Shown: positions 1 through 5,782, counted from the stretch's first letter. The stretch: 14,475 nucleotides of DNA from JBMNNS01 sp050942625 (GCA_050942625.1 JBMNNS010000039.1:1-14475), one strand, 5' to 3'. The notes: generated by a model not told the origin, from the sequence alone. A program made the numbers and translations.

Positions 1-47
1 CTTATCGCTTAAAAGAAACCAAAAAATGGTTGGAAGAACAGGAATAA
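1..47 (+). CDS. C-terminal tail of an upstream gene (partial)
   Basis: Frame 3 is open from the window edge and ends at TAA 45-47, giving the last 14 residues YRLKETKKWLEEQE. The next gene starts 43 bases downstream on the same strand. A basic and acidic helix of this kind would suit the C-terminus of a small ArsR-type winged-helix regulator, which commonly precedes ArsP-type permease genes. That identity is inferred from context only, because too little of the protein is present to recognise a family. Confidence 0.35.
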   Translation, partial: YRLKETKKWLEEQE

Positions 48-68
48 ACGTGTTTTTTTGACTATTAG

Positions 69-108
69 TGGGGGAGTTTTCGATTAAAATATGGGGGAAT
101 TTTCGATT
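69..108 (+). repeat. Imperfect 17-bp direct repeat across the permease start
   Basis: Positions 69-85 and 92-108 read TGGGGGAGTTTTCGATT and TGGGGGAATTTTCGATT, with one mismatch in 17. The second copy encodes residues 1-6 of the permease and the first forms its 5' untranslated region, including the likely ribosome binding site. The offset of 23 bases is not a multiple of three, so the first copy is out of frame. It looks like a local duplication of the translation start region. Confidence 0.6.
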
Positions 109-717
109 GACAAATACACACAAAACTTACTTTATTTTCTGGTACTGGTTTTCATCCTGGTTTTTGCAGCCTGGGGAAAATCGGATGAACCAGTAGGTTT
201 CTGGAACATGGTTTTCAGTGTCAAATGGTACCTGGTACTCATCCTTTTAGGACTGCTGGTATTCATTTTGATCTGTTGGTTTGATAAAAATGAACTTTCC
301 GCCTGGATAGAATCCACCTGGGGTTTTGCCCTGCAGATCCTGCCGCTTCTTTTTGGCGGGGTTCTGCTGGCCGGGTTGCTGATGGGGCGTCCCGGAGTTG
401 ATGCCGGGCTTATCCCGGCACGTTATATCGAAATCCTTGTGGGCGGCAACTCTCTACAGGCCAACCTTTTTGCTTCCGTAGCCGGTGCCTTGATGTATTT
501 TGCCACCCTGACAGAAATACCGATTATGCAAGGGCTGCTCGGTTCGGGAATGGGGCAGGGGCCAGCCCTGGCCCTGCTTTTGGCCGGCCCGGCGCTCAGC
601 CTGCCCAGCATGCTGGTAATTCGTAGCATCCTGGGCACAAAAAAGACACTTGTCTTTGTTCTGTTGGTGATTATTATGACGACGCTAGCCGGCATGATTT
701 ATGGTTCCATTGTTTAA
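91..717 (+). CDS. Half-size ArsP/DUF318-type permease
   Basis: Predicted integral membrane protein of 208 residues with about six hydrophobic segments (near 13-28, 46-64, 77-99, 125-141, 158-176 and 186-208). The block TEIPIMQGLLGSGMGQGPAL (141-160), followed by AGPALSLPSMLVIRS, is typical of the C-terminal half of the ArsP/DUF318 permease family (PF03773). Family members export trivalent organoarsenicals in some bacteria, and many are uncharacterised. Usual members are roughly 300-350 residues and carry a first half with a CSC-type motif. That half is missing here, although two unrelated-looking membrane helices precede the family block. The ATG at 91 follows an in-frame TAA at 85-87. The G-rich Shine-Dalgarno candidate GGGGGAG (70-76) is rather far away (14 bases). 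A thioredoxin-like gene follows 28 bases downstream, so this is probably one operon. The substrate is unknown. Confidence 0.75.
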   Translation: MGEFSIDKYTQNLLYFLVLVFILVFAAWGKSDEPVGFWNMVFSVKWYLVLILLGLLVFILICWFDKNELSAWIESTWGFALQILPLLFGGVLLAGLLMGRPGVDAGLIPARYIEILVGGNSLQANLFASVAGALMYFATLTEIPIMQGLLGSGMGQGPALALLLAGPALSLPSMLVIRSILGTKKTLVFVLLVIIMTTLAGMIYGSIV

Positions 718-745
718 ATAAAAAACCAATACAGAGGTGGTAAAG

Positions 746-991
746 ATGGAGATTAAAATTTTAGGGACGGGTTGCCCCAAGTGTAGAAAGCTTGAAACGA
801 TGGTCAAAGAAGTTGTGCAAGAAACAAGTCTCGATGCCTCCGTAGAGAAAGTAACTGACATCAAAGAAATCGCCAAAGCAGGAGTAATGCTTACGCCAGG
901 TTTGATGATTGACGGGGATGTGAAGTTTTGCGGTAAATTACCGCCTAAAGGTGAGCTGGCCAAAATAATCAAGGCCAGCGTTCAGAATTAA
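746..991 (+). CDS. Small thioredoxin-like redox protein (CPKC)
   Basis: An 81-residue protein of the small redox-active disulfide protein 2 / Thioredoxin_3 type (PF13192). It begins MEIKILGTGCPKC, with a CxxC redox pair at C10 and C13 and the expected cis-proline region TPGLMIDG (P51). A third cysteine sits at C62. It probably acts in the cytoplasm as a dithiol-disulfide exchanger. I chose the ATG at 746 over a GTG at 737 because the GTG lies inside the ribosome binding site AGAGGTGG (733-740), which is 5 bases from the ATG. These proteins are often encoded next to ArsP/DUF318 permeases, and here the gene is 28 bases behind one. Its partner may be the permease cargo or the adjacent AhpD-like protein; this is inference. 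Confidence 0.85.
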   Translation: MEIKILGTGCPKCRKLETMVKEVVQETSLDASVEKVTDIKEIAKAGVMLTPGLMIDGDVKFCGKLPPKGELAKIIKASVQN

Positions 992-1016
992 TTTATACCG
1001 GAGGGGAGGTGAAGAC

Positions 1017-1340
1017 ATGCGTATGTTGGAGGAGTTTTTTCCCGAATTTGTCCAAAAACTGGATGAAATTGATAAATTGTATGCCGAAAAGAGGATGATC
1101 GACGAAAAAACATACCAATTTATCTGTTTTGCACTGGCGATTAAAGCTCGTTCCAAACCCTGTGTTCTCAAGCATTTTAAGGAAGCCTTGGAGGCTGGTG
1201 CAACTGTCAAGGAACTAACATATATTTTAGCTTTGGTCATGCGTGAAGCAGCCGGAGCTGATGATTGCTGGACACATGATGTTCTTGGAGAGTGGCAAGA
1301 AATAGTAGCTGGCAATATCAGCTGCGATTGTGCGCAATAA
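1017..1340 (+). CDS. Carboxymuconolactone decarboxylase family (AhpD-like) protein
   Basis: A 107-residue all-helical protein of the carboxymuconolactone decarboxylase/AhpD superfamily (PF02627). The signature KARSKPCVLKHFKEALEAGA (44-62) holds C49 and H53, and E66 follows in the usual position. True AhpD has a CxxC pair, but here only the second cysteine is kept, so classical peroxidase-reductase chemistry is doubtful. The tail ends with CDC (103-105), an unusual extra cysteine pair that could serve as a metal or thiol site. The ATG at 1017 has a strong ribosome binding site, GAGGGGAGGTG (1001-1011). The gene starts 25 bases after the thioredoxin-like gene and is the last gene of the operon. 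The partnership with a CxxC protein suggests thiol-based chemistry, but no substrate can be named. Confidence 0.8.
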   Translation: MRMLEEFFPEFVQKLDEIDKLYAEKRMIDEKTYQFICFALAIKARSKPCVLKHFKEALEAGATVKELTYILALVMREAAGADDCWTHDVLGEWQEIVAGNISCDCAQ

Positions 1341-1398
1341 AGTATTAGAGTAAAAGCAAAAGGTGTGCCGGCCAAAATAATCAGGAAACCACGGGACA

Positions 1399-1567
1399 GT
1401 CCGAGACCACTGAAAAAGCCCGGAACCCTGTCATTCTGAATGAACGAAGTGAATGAAGAATCTATTAAGCAGCTTAAAACCAAGATCCTTCGCTAACGCT
1501 CAGGATGACAATACAGAATGAAAAGCGGCAGTTTTTTATAAAACCGGCTTTTTCAGTGGTCTCGGAC
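1399..1567. mobile_element. MITE-like element, copy 1 (complete)
   Basis: A non-coding element of about 170 bp bounded by perfect 22-bp terminal inverted repeats, 1399-1420 (beginning GTCCGAGACCACTG) and 1546-1567. ACAGT occurs at 1396-1400 and 1566-1570, just outside the conserved CCGAGACC end, and may be a 5-bp target duplication. Inside is a second, imperfect inverted pair: TGTCATTCTGA...GAAGAATCTTA on the left (from 1430) and AAGATCCTTC...CAGGATGACA on the right (to 1510). Inner arms of this TGTCAT...AAGATCC kind recur in many bacterial genomes. No transposase is present, so movement would need one supplied elsewhere. The element sits between the AhpD-like gene and the terminator at 1597-1620, and a second copy lies at 3397. 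Confidence 0.75.
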
Positions 1568-1596
1568 AGTTCTTGCGGATTGTAATCTCCTGAAAC

Positions 1597-1620
1597 AACC
1601 TACCTGTGGTAGGTTTTTCT
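1597..1620 (+). terminator. Rho-independent terminator before hicA
   Basis: AACCTACC (1597-1604) and GGTAGGTT (1608-1615) form a perfect 8-bp stem with a TGT loop, followed by TTTCTT. It probably ends the permease/thioredoxin/AhpD operon, with the MITE lying between that operon's last stop codon and this hairpin. The U-tract runs directly into the -35 box of the hicA promoter. Confidence 0.75.
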
Positions 1621-1648
1621 TGACAATACGTGTAATACGTGCTATAAT
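1620..1648 (+). promoter_or_regulatory. Consensus sigma-A promoter of hicAB with a repeat in the spacer
   Basis: TTGACA (1620-1625), a 17-base spacer and TATAAT (1643-1648) match the sigma-A consensus perfectly. The spacer holds two direct copies of ATACGTG (1626-1632 and 1635-1641), 9 bases apart, each containing the palindrome ACGT. They are in the right place to be an operator for autorepression by HicB, whose C-terminus looks DNA-binding. The operator role is inferred. Confidence 0.8.
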
Positions 1649-1676
1649 ATAATCAGCAAAGGAAGATGAAGAAACA

Positions 1677-1862
1677 ATGAAATTCCGGGAGATTGAAGCC
1701 ATTCTAAAAAAAGACGGTTGGAAATACTCATATACCAAAGGGTCACATTACTACTACATACATCCATCCAAACCCGGAAAAATATCAATCCCTTATCACA
1801 CTGGTAAGGATTTAAAAATCAAAACAGTAAAATCAATCCTCAAGCAAGCGGGACTGAAATAA
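1677..1862 (+). CDS. hicA: HicA-family mRNA interferase toxin
   Basis: A 61-residue toxin of the HicA/YcfA family (PF07927). The fold is a small dsRNA-binding-like domain that cleaves mRNA when free. The family signature is clear: KGSHYYYIHP (21-30), with the likely catalytic histidine H24, then the ISIPYHTGKDL block, then a C-terminal helix ending ILKQAGLK. Length is normal for the family. The start at 1677 is preceded by a purine-rich AAAGGAAG site (1658-1665) and lies about 30 bases downstream of the perfect promoter. The partner antitoxin gene follows 44 bases later, in the usual toxin-first hicAB order. It is likely to be repressed by the HicAB complex at its own promoter. Confidence 0.93.
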   Translation: MKFREIEAILKKDGWKYSYTKGSHYYYIHPSKPGKISIPYHTGKDLKIKTVKSILKQAGLK

Positions 1863-1906
1863 GTCCCTCTTGTTTAAGCAAGAATAAAATTAAGGAGGTT
1901 TTTATA

Positions 1907-2317
1907 GTGAAATTGGTTTACCCAGCCTGTTTCTACCCCTGCGAAGAAGGTGGCTATACAGTAATTTTTCCGGATTTATCCGGATGTATTACTGAAGGCG
2001 ATACTTTGTCTGAAGCCATGGATATGGCGATTGATGCAGCTTCCGGATGGTTGTTAGATTCAGTAGAAAATAATGAACGAATCCCACAAGCCTCGGATAT
2101 TAAAAGTATTGTTGCTGATGAATACGAAAATGGCTTTGTGAGCCTTGTTAGTATCGACCTAGATAATTATTCAAGAAAATACGGAAACAAGGCAGTTAAA
2201 AAAACTCTTACCATTCCGCAGTGGTTAAACACCTTGGCTGAACGTGAAGGTATAAACTTTTCAAATGTTTTACAAACCGCTTTAAAAGAAAAACTTGGTT
2301 TTATTGACAGGCCCTAA
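1907..2317 (+). CDS. hicB: HicB-family antitoxin
   Basis: A 136-residue antitoxin. Residues 3-60 form the HicB partial RNase H-like fold, with YPACFYPCEEGGYTVIFPDL followed by SGCITEGDTLSEAMDMA. Residues 96-131 (AVKKTLTIPQWLNTLAERE and onward) look like a ribbon-helix-helix DNA-binding domain, so the protein can both bind HicA and repress the operon. Translation starts at GTG 1907 behind a full AAGGAGG site (1892-1898). In the gap after hicA, TCTTG (1868-1872) and CAAGA (1879-1883) could form a short hairpin between the two genes. The stop codon lies inside the loop of the downstream terminator. Confidence 0.92.
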   Translation: MKLVYPACFYPCEEGGYTVIFPDLSGCITEGDTLSEAMDMAIDAASGWLLDSVENNERIPQASDIKSIVADEYENGFVSLVSIDLDNYSRKYGNKAVKKTLTIPQWLNTLAEREGINFSNVLQTALKEKLGFIDRP

Positions 2318-2332
2318 ATCGGGTCTTTTTTT
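2309..2332 (+). terminator. Terminator of hicAB
   Basis: AGGCCC (2309-2314) pairs with GGGTCT (2321-2326), including one G-U pair, around a 6-base loop. A run of seven T follows (2326-2332). The loop contains the hicB TAA stop, so the hairpin overlaps the end of the coding region. Confidence 0.7.
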
Positions 2333-2660
2333 GCTCTAAAAGCCGCCCCCTGAAAACCAGGGAAAACCGGGAAAACCAATTTTAAGAAGAGCTGTTTTAT
2401 AAGCTTCTTTTAAAGGTTTTTCTTTTATTTTTTAGGGAGCCTTTATAGAAGTTTTGTTAATAACATTCAGAAATCGGCCTTCAGAATAGGAGCCAAAATA
2501 GGGATTAAAGCATAAAGTAATAGAGTAATAATCTGTTGAGGAAAAAGCCAGAACTTGTTTTTGAATGGTTGCAAAATTCTGGATACTTGAGCGCATACAG
2601 AATACTATAAATTACTATGCAATTTTATAAAATTATAAAAAAGGTGGCTGCGTAAGAGCT
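2333..2660. other. AT-rich intergenic region without a recognisable gene
   Basis: No convincing coding frame is seen. Weak structures are present: CCCTG/CAGGG around AAAAC (2348-2362), three GAAAACC copies near 2352-2377, and CCAGAA/TTCTGG (2548-2553 and 2577-2582). A TATAAA at 2606-2611 could be a -10 box for the amidase gene, but no -35 box is well placed, so a sporulation or other alternative sigma factor is possible and unproven. Confidence 0.5.
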
Positions 2661-3128
2661 GTGAACAAAAAGAACTATATTATCGATCATATTCCCGCAA
2701 ATACCTCGTACAACCGCCGCCCGGGGTTGGCACTGGTCCCGGAATATATTACTATACACTCTACCGCCAACCCCAGTTCCACGGCCCGAAACGAACGTGC
2801 CTGGCTAACCAACCCAACTAATAATAGGGTCGCTTCCTGGCACATATGCATCGACGATCACGAAGCCATAGAGGCCATCCCCCTGAATGAAATGGCCTGG
2901 CATGCGGGAGACGGGGGAAGCGGCACAGGAAATAGAAAGAGTATAGGTATTGAGATTTGCGAGAGCGGAGATCGGCAGAAGACCCTGGAGAACGCCGCCC
3001 GGCTGGTGGCGAAAATGCTTAAAGAGCGAGGCTGGGGAGTGGACCGCCTCCGCCGGCACTACGACTGGAACGGGAAAGTATGCCCGCGGATAATGGCCGG
3101 CAAATTGGGCTGGTTGGACAAAGTTTAA
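2661..3128 (+). CDS. N-acetylmuramoyl-L-alanine amidase (Amidase_2, CwlA-like), out of frame with its tail
   Basis: A zinc amidase of the Amidase_2/PGRP fold (PF01510), cutting the bond between N-acetylmuramic acid and L-alanine in peptidoglycan. Expected zinc ligands are H33 (TIHSTANP), H133 (HYDWNGKVCPRIM) and C141; H61, H81 and E98 lie in conserved surrounding blocks. The best relatives by pattern are CwlA/XlyA-type enzymes of bacilli and phages. There is no signal peptide, which is common for phage-derived or sporulation amidases. Translation starts at GTG 2661, with AAGGTGG (2641-2647) 13 bases away, a weak spacing. Reading stops at GTT TAA (3123-3128), while the next frame continues at once into an SLH-like tail ending at 3318. 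The as-read protein (155 residues) is therefore probably a truncated version of a protein of about 218 residues. Confidence 0.85.
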   Translation: MNKKNYIIDHIPANTSYNRRPGLALVPEYITIHSTANPSSTARNERAWLTNPTNNRVASWHICIDDHEAIEAIPLNEMAWHAGDGGSGTGNRKSIGIEICESGDRQKTLENAARLVAKMLKERGWGVDRLRRHYDWNGKVCPRIMAGKLGWLDKV

Positions 3129-3318
3129 GCAAGACGTCCAGAAAGAATTAACGGGAGGTGGAACCGAGACGCAGGACAAAAACCAACCTAGTGCATGGGC
3201 GAAGGAAGATTGGGAATGGGCGAAGAAGGAAGGTTGGTTGGACGGCAATAGGCCGAAGGACAATATTACCCGGGAAGAGTTTGCGGTTGTGTTAAAGAAA
3301 TTGGTGGATAGAAAGTGA
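3127..3318 (+). pseudogene. SLH-like C-terminal tail of the amidase, in the +1 frame
   Basis: An open frame of 63 codons directly continues the amidase in the next frame. It begins KQDVQKELTGGG, a helix and glycine linker, then SAWAKEDWEWAKKEGWLDG and RPKDNITREEFAVVL, which is a standard S-layer-homology-like motif found at the end of many clostridial and phage amidases. There is no ATG, GTG or TTG in frame before the motif, so it cannot easily be translated alone; a Shine-Dalgarno-like GGGAGGTGG (3153-3161) is followed only by an ACG. One surplus base near 3123-3126, or a +1 recoding event at GTT TAA, would join the two. A mutation or sequencing error is the simpler reading. Confidence 0.75.
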
Positions 3319-3328
3319 AGTTTTCCTA

Positions 3329-3358
3329 AAGCTGGCTGTTATATTTACCTGCCAGCTT
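3329..3358 (+). terminator. Possible terminator after the amidase
   Basis: AAGCTGGC (3329-3336) and GCCAGCTT (3351-3358) form an 8-bp perfect stem with a 14-base loop. The following ATTTGTTAGTCTTTT is only loosely T-rich, so termination may be weak. Confidence 0.5.
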
Positions 3359-3396
3359 ATTTGTTAGTCTTTTCGAAGGAAAATCAAGCAAATGGT

Positions 3397-3637
3397 TCGA
3401 GACCACTGAAAAAGTCCGGAACCCTGTCATTCTGAATGAACGAAGTGAATGAAGAATCTTAAGCAGCTTAAAACCAAGATCCTTCGCTATCGCTCAGGAT
3501 GACAATACAGGATGACAATACAGGATGACAATACAGGATGACAATACAGGATGACAATACAGGATGACAATACAGGATGACAATACAGGATGACAATACA
3601 GGATGACAATACAGGATGACAATACAGGATGACAATA
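3397..3637. mobile_element. MITE-like element, copy 2 (right end replaced by a tandem array)
   Basis: From TCGAGACCACTG (3397) to the first GATGACAATA (3507) this matches the element at 1399 almost base for base, including the inner TGTCATTCTGAATGAACGAA and AAGATCCTTCGCT arms. The differences are a few substitutions and a 2-bp gap. The right terminal inverted repeat is absent. In its place, the last inner-arm segment is repeated eleven times (3495-3637), and the sequence then runs straight into the 3' end of a minus-strand gene. It is probably a dead copy, unable to move. Confidence 0.75.
3495..3637. repeat. Eleven perfect 13-bp tandem repeats
   Basis: The unit CAGGATGACAATA is repeated eleven times without a single change, for 143 bp exactly. 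Copy 1 of the MITE contains one such unit at the matching place (1501-1513), so the array arose by expansion inside the element. Lack of divergence suggests recent growth by strand slippage. The array ends 4 bp before the aminotransferase stop codon. The unit length is not a multiple of three and there are no spacers, so this is neither coding nor CRISPR. Confidence 0.95.
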
Positions 3638-3641
3638 GCGG

Positions 3642-4808
3642 CTATCTTAAGCTGTAAAGGTAAGCTTCCAGACGGTTCAGCCCTTCCTCTATATTTTCCA
3701 AGGAATTGGCATAGGAGAGCCGCAGGTAACCTTCTCCGTTTTGTCCGAAATCTATCCCTGGGGCCACGGCAACCTTTGCTTTTTCTAGAATTTCAAAGGC
3801 AAAAGTAAGAGAATCCGCAGTATATTTGCGCACATCGGCAAGAACATAAAAAGCCCCCTTGGGATCTACGGGGGGTGCAATACCTGCTTTTTTCAAACGG
3901 TTAAGCAAATAGCGGCGACGACAATCGTAGACCTCCACCATTGAAGCTACATGCCGGTCACAGCAGGTCAAAGCTGTAACGGCAGCCTCCTGGGCAAAAG
4001 AAGCGGCACAAATAAAAAGGTTTTGCTGGAGCTTTTGCATGGGGCGGATATATTCTGGTGGTGCGATTACATAACCCAGGCGCCATCCAGTCATGGCATA
4101 AATCTTGGAGAACCCGCCGATAACAAAGGCTTTCTTTGTATATTCCAAAATGGTATGCTGCTTTTCCCCGTAAACAAGCCCCGCGTATACTTCGTCTGAG
4201 ACAATTATCTGGTCTAACGCCGTCAACTCTTGCAACTCATAACTGTTATAGACAGAGCCTGTGGGGTTGGCGGGAGAATTGAGCATCAGGAAAGCAGTCC
4301 TGGTGTTGACCGCTTTTTTTATATCATCGAGGCGGTACTTAAAACCGTTCTCTCCCTGCACCGGAATAAAGACAGGCTTACCTTCAAAGAAACGGATAAA
4401 ATTGGGGTAGCAGGAGTAGTGCGGATCAGGAAGAATTACCTCATCCCCACGTTCTATTAACACAGCAAAGATGAGCAGCATCCCGGGAGAGGAACCGGAG
4501 GTAACGATAATTTGCTCCGGAGACAATTCAACCCCGTATTTGCGCCCGTAAAAGTCGGCAATAGCCTCCCGCAATGCCAATTTGCCCAAACTGTGGGTAT
4601 AGTGGGTATCTCCCGAACTCAATGCTTGCAAGGCAGCTTCTTTCACCGGCTGTGGGGTGTCAAAATCAGGTTCCCCAATTTCCAGGTGAACGATATCTTC
4701 ACCGCAGGCTTCCATTTCCTGTGTTTTTTCCAGTATATCCATCACGATGAAAGAGTTTACCTGCTTGGTTCTATTGGTATATTCGGCTTCTATTTTTTCC
4801 GGCAGCAC
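3642..4808 (-). CDS. PLP-dependent aminotransferase, class I/II (aspartate aminotransferase-like)
   Basis: A fold-type I aminotransferase of about 388 residues, full length for the family, using pyridoxal phosphate to move an amino group between an amino acid and a 2-oxo acid. Family blocks (numbered from the GTG at 4808) are IGEPDFDTP near the N-terminus, NSPANPTG with N181, SDEVYAGLVY with D205 and Y208, the Schiff-base lysine K235 in GGFSKIYAMTGWRLGY, and the carboxylate-binding R363 in YLRLSYANS. The amino acid substrate cannot be fixed. A GTG at 4814 is only 2 bases from the GGGAGG site (4817-4822), while the GTG at 4808 is 8 bases from it, so I prefer 4808. It is transcribed alone on the minus strand, 167 bases after the PIN-toxin gene. 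Its 3' end abuts the 13-bp array and no dedicated terminator is visible. Confidence 0.9.
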   Translation of the reverse strand: MLPEKIEAEYTNRTKQVNSFIVMDILEKTQEMEACGEDIVHLEIGEPDFDTPQPVKEAALQALSSGDTHYTHSLGKLALREAIADFYGRKYGVELSPEQIIVTSGSSPGMLLIFAVLIERGDEVILPDPHYSCYPNFIRFFEGKPVFIPVQGENGFKYRLDDIKKAVNTRTAFLMLNSPANPTGSVYNSYELQELTALDQIIVSDEVYAGLVYGEKQHTILEYTKKAFVIGGFSKIYAMTGWRLGYVIAPPEYIRPMQKLQQNLFICAASFAQEAAVTALTCCDRHVASMVEVYDCRRRYLLNRLKKAGIAPPVDPKGAFYVLADVRKYTADSLTFAFEILEKAKVAVAPGIDFGQNGEGYLRLSYANSLENIEEGLNRLEAYLYSLR

Positions 4809-4975
4809 AAACACGCCCTCCCGTTATTTTATTATCTCTTATTTTTACTACGGAGCTGAAGATGCAGACAGTATCGTTGCTACCTTTCACGTTTAAACGG
4901 CCAGGTATTGGAATTAGCTCCTTGTAAAACTTGTAAACAATAGCTTTTAAAAGCTCACATCTACTCGACTCTAGC

Positions 4976-5389
4976 TTAAGGGTACATTGAAACAAAACGC
5001 TCAGGCAAAATTGCGGGAACTGAAGAGTTTGTAAAGTCCTTTATATTCCGGGTGATGATATATTCTAATTTATTTCTTCGGGCGCAAGTGGCTAATAAAG
5101 CATCCTCGTAATCGGTGATATTCTGTTCCAATGCTTTTTTACAATCTTCTCCGGTTACATCAATAATCTGGAAAAGGATAAAAAGTTTAAATAGAACTAA
5201 CTTCGCTTCCTCAGAACTCCCAAGGTTTTTACGAATTAGGTAATATATATCCGTAACACTGTTAGCGGTGATGAAAGCATTAATTTTTTCTTCTGCGGCA
5301 AGAAAGAATATTTTTTTGGCATTATCATAAAAAGGAGGACGTTTTGCCAGGGCATCTAATACTACATTGGTATCAATCAATACTTTCAT
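4976..5389 (-). CDS. PIN-domain ribonuclease toxin (VapC-like)
   Basis: A 137-residue PIN-domain protein, a probable Mg-dependent RNase toxin. Acidic active-site candidates are D6 in the opening LIDTNVVLDAL, D47 in ANSVTDIYYL, D93 and D96 in ITDYEDALLA, and D118 in ITRNIKDF. The pattern is closer to the PIN_3 type (PF13470) than to classical enteric VapC. The start codon (5389) overlaps the 3' end of the upstream antitoxin gene by 17 bp, indicating translational coupling and the standard antitoxin-first order. The target RNA is unknown. The downstream 167 bases hold no gene, only a 14-bp palindrome (AGCTTTTAAAAGCT, 4942-4955). Confidence 0.88.
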   Translation of the reverse strand: MKVLIDTNVVLDALAKRPPFYDNAKKIFFLAAEEKINAFITANSVTDIYYLIRKNLGSSEEAKLVLFKLFILFQIIDVTGEDCKKALEQNITDYEDALLATCARRNKLEYIITRNIKDFTNSSVPAILPERFVSMYP

Positions 5390-5600
5390 GGCGCTGTAGT
5401 CGCCCCTCCCTGGCTTCTTCTAAAGTTATATCAGAGGGAAGTATACCCATTAACGATTCCGCAATTGCTTGTTTGTTTTTAGTAACGCTGGTAAGCTTAG
5501 CGATTTGTTTGCCATTTTTCGTTATAATAATATCCTCTTTGTTAGCAAGGTCCAGGTACTTGCCTAGGTTGTTTTTTAATTCGGTAGCCGTGATAAACAT
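5373..5600 (-). CDS. Phd/YefM-family antitoxin
   Basis: A 75-residue antitoxin. The N-terminal MFITATELKNNLGKYLDLAN followed by IIITKNGKQIAKL is the typical Phd/YefM DNA-binding and dimerisation fold. The C-terminal part (about 48-75: ESLMGILPSDITLEEARE) is the flexible, acidic toxin-neutralising tail. I chose the ATG at 5600 over longer upstream readings because AGGAGGTG (5606-5613) sits 5 bases in front of it. It forms a two-gene operon with the overlapping PIN toxin. Autoregulation is likely, with a candidate operator just downstream of the -10 box. Confidence 0.9.
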   Translation of the reverse strand: MFITATELKNNLGKYLDLANKEDIIITKNGKQIAKLTSVTKNKQAIAESLMGILPSDITLEEAREGRLQRHESID

Positions 5601-5631
5601 TGTAGCACCTCCTACAGATTTTCGGACTTTG

Positions 5632-5668
5632 GTAATTACATTATAACTAATATGAACGATAATTGCAA
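5632..5668 (-). promoter_or_regulatory. Promoter and candidate operator of the Phd/PIN operon
   Basis: Read on the minus strand, TTGCAA (5668-5663), a 17-base spacer and TATAAT (5645-5640) form a good sigma-A promoter. The 8-bp palindrome GTAATTAC (5632-5639) directly follows the -10 box, over the expected transcription start, which suits repression by the antitoxin. The operator role is inferred. Confidence 0.75.
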
Positions 5669-5743
5669 TAAAAACCGTACGGTGCCCTTGGCGGTGGTGA
5701 GACAAAAAAATTTGCCGATAATCAGAAAAAACAAGTAACAATA

Positions 5744-5752
5744 TGGTAAAAT
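5744..5752 (+). promoter_or_regulatory. Possible extended -10 promoter of the secreted-protein gene
   Basis: TGGTAAAAT (5744-5752) matches an extended -10 element. No -35 box is found at standard spacing. It lies 47 bases before the ATG at 5799 and is divergent from the Phd/PIN promoter, so the two units share one control region that also includes the palindrome CCGTACGG (5675-5682). Confidence 0.4.
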
Positions 5753-5762
5753 ATGAACAGGC

Positions 5763-5782
5763 AATTGTGGTTAATTGTGGTT
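5763..5782 (+). repeat. 10-bp perfect tandem duplication in a leader
   Basis: AATTGTGGTT is present twice head to tail, immediately before the AAAGGAGG ribosome binding site (5783-5790) of the secreted-protein gene. It is probably a slippage product and could alter leader spacing or folding. Confidence 0.7.

Noticed and set aside
737..745. GTG 737 as the start of the thioredoxin-like gene
   Set aside because: This GTG lies within the ribosome binding site AGAGGTGG; ATG 746 is at the correct distance.
958..1383. Exact 14-bp direct repeat GGCCAAAATAATCA at 958-971 and 1370-1383
   Set aside because: One exact 14-mer pair is expected fairly often by chance in a window of this size, and the flanks do not match.
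938..1483. Long minus-strand frame of 181 codons
   Set aside because: It is the antisense shadow of the AhpD-like gene and the MITE; there is no family resemblance and no start signal.
3495..3637. Regular repeats that might suggest a CRISPR array
   Set aside because: Units are head to tail with no spacers, the unit is 13 bp, and the array clearly grows out of a MITE arm; no cas genes are present.
4942..4955. Perfect 14-bp palindrome AGCTTTTAAAAGCT as a terminator or operator
   Set aside because: It has no loop and no T-tract, and such AT-rich palindromes arise easily by chance; no role can be supported.
4771..4995. A 74-codon minus-strand frame between the PIN toxin and the aminotransferase
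   Set aside because: It overlaps both real genes, lacks a convincing ribosome binding site and resembles no family.
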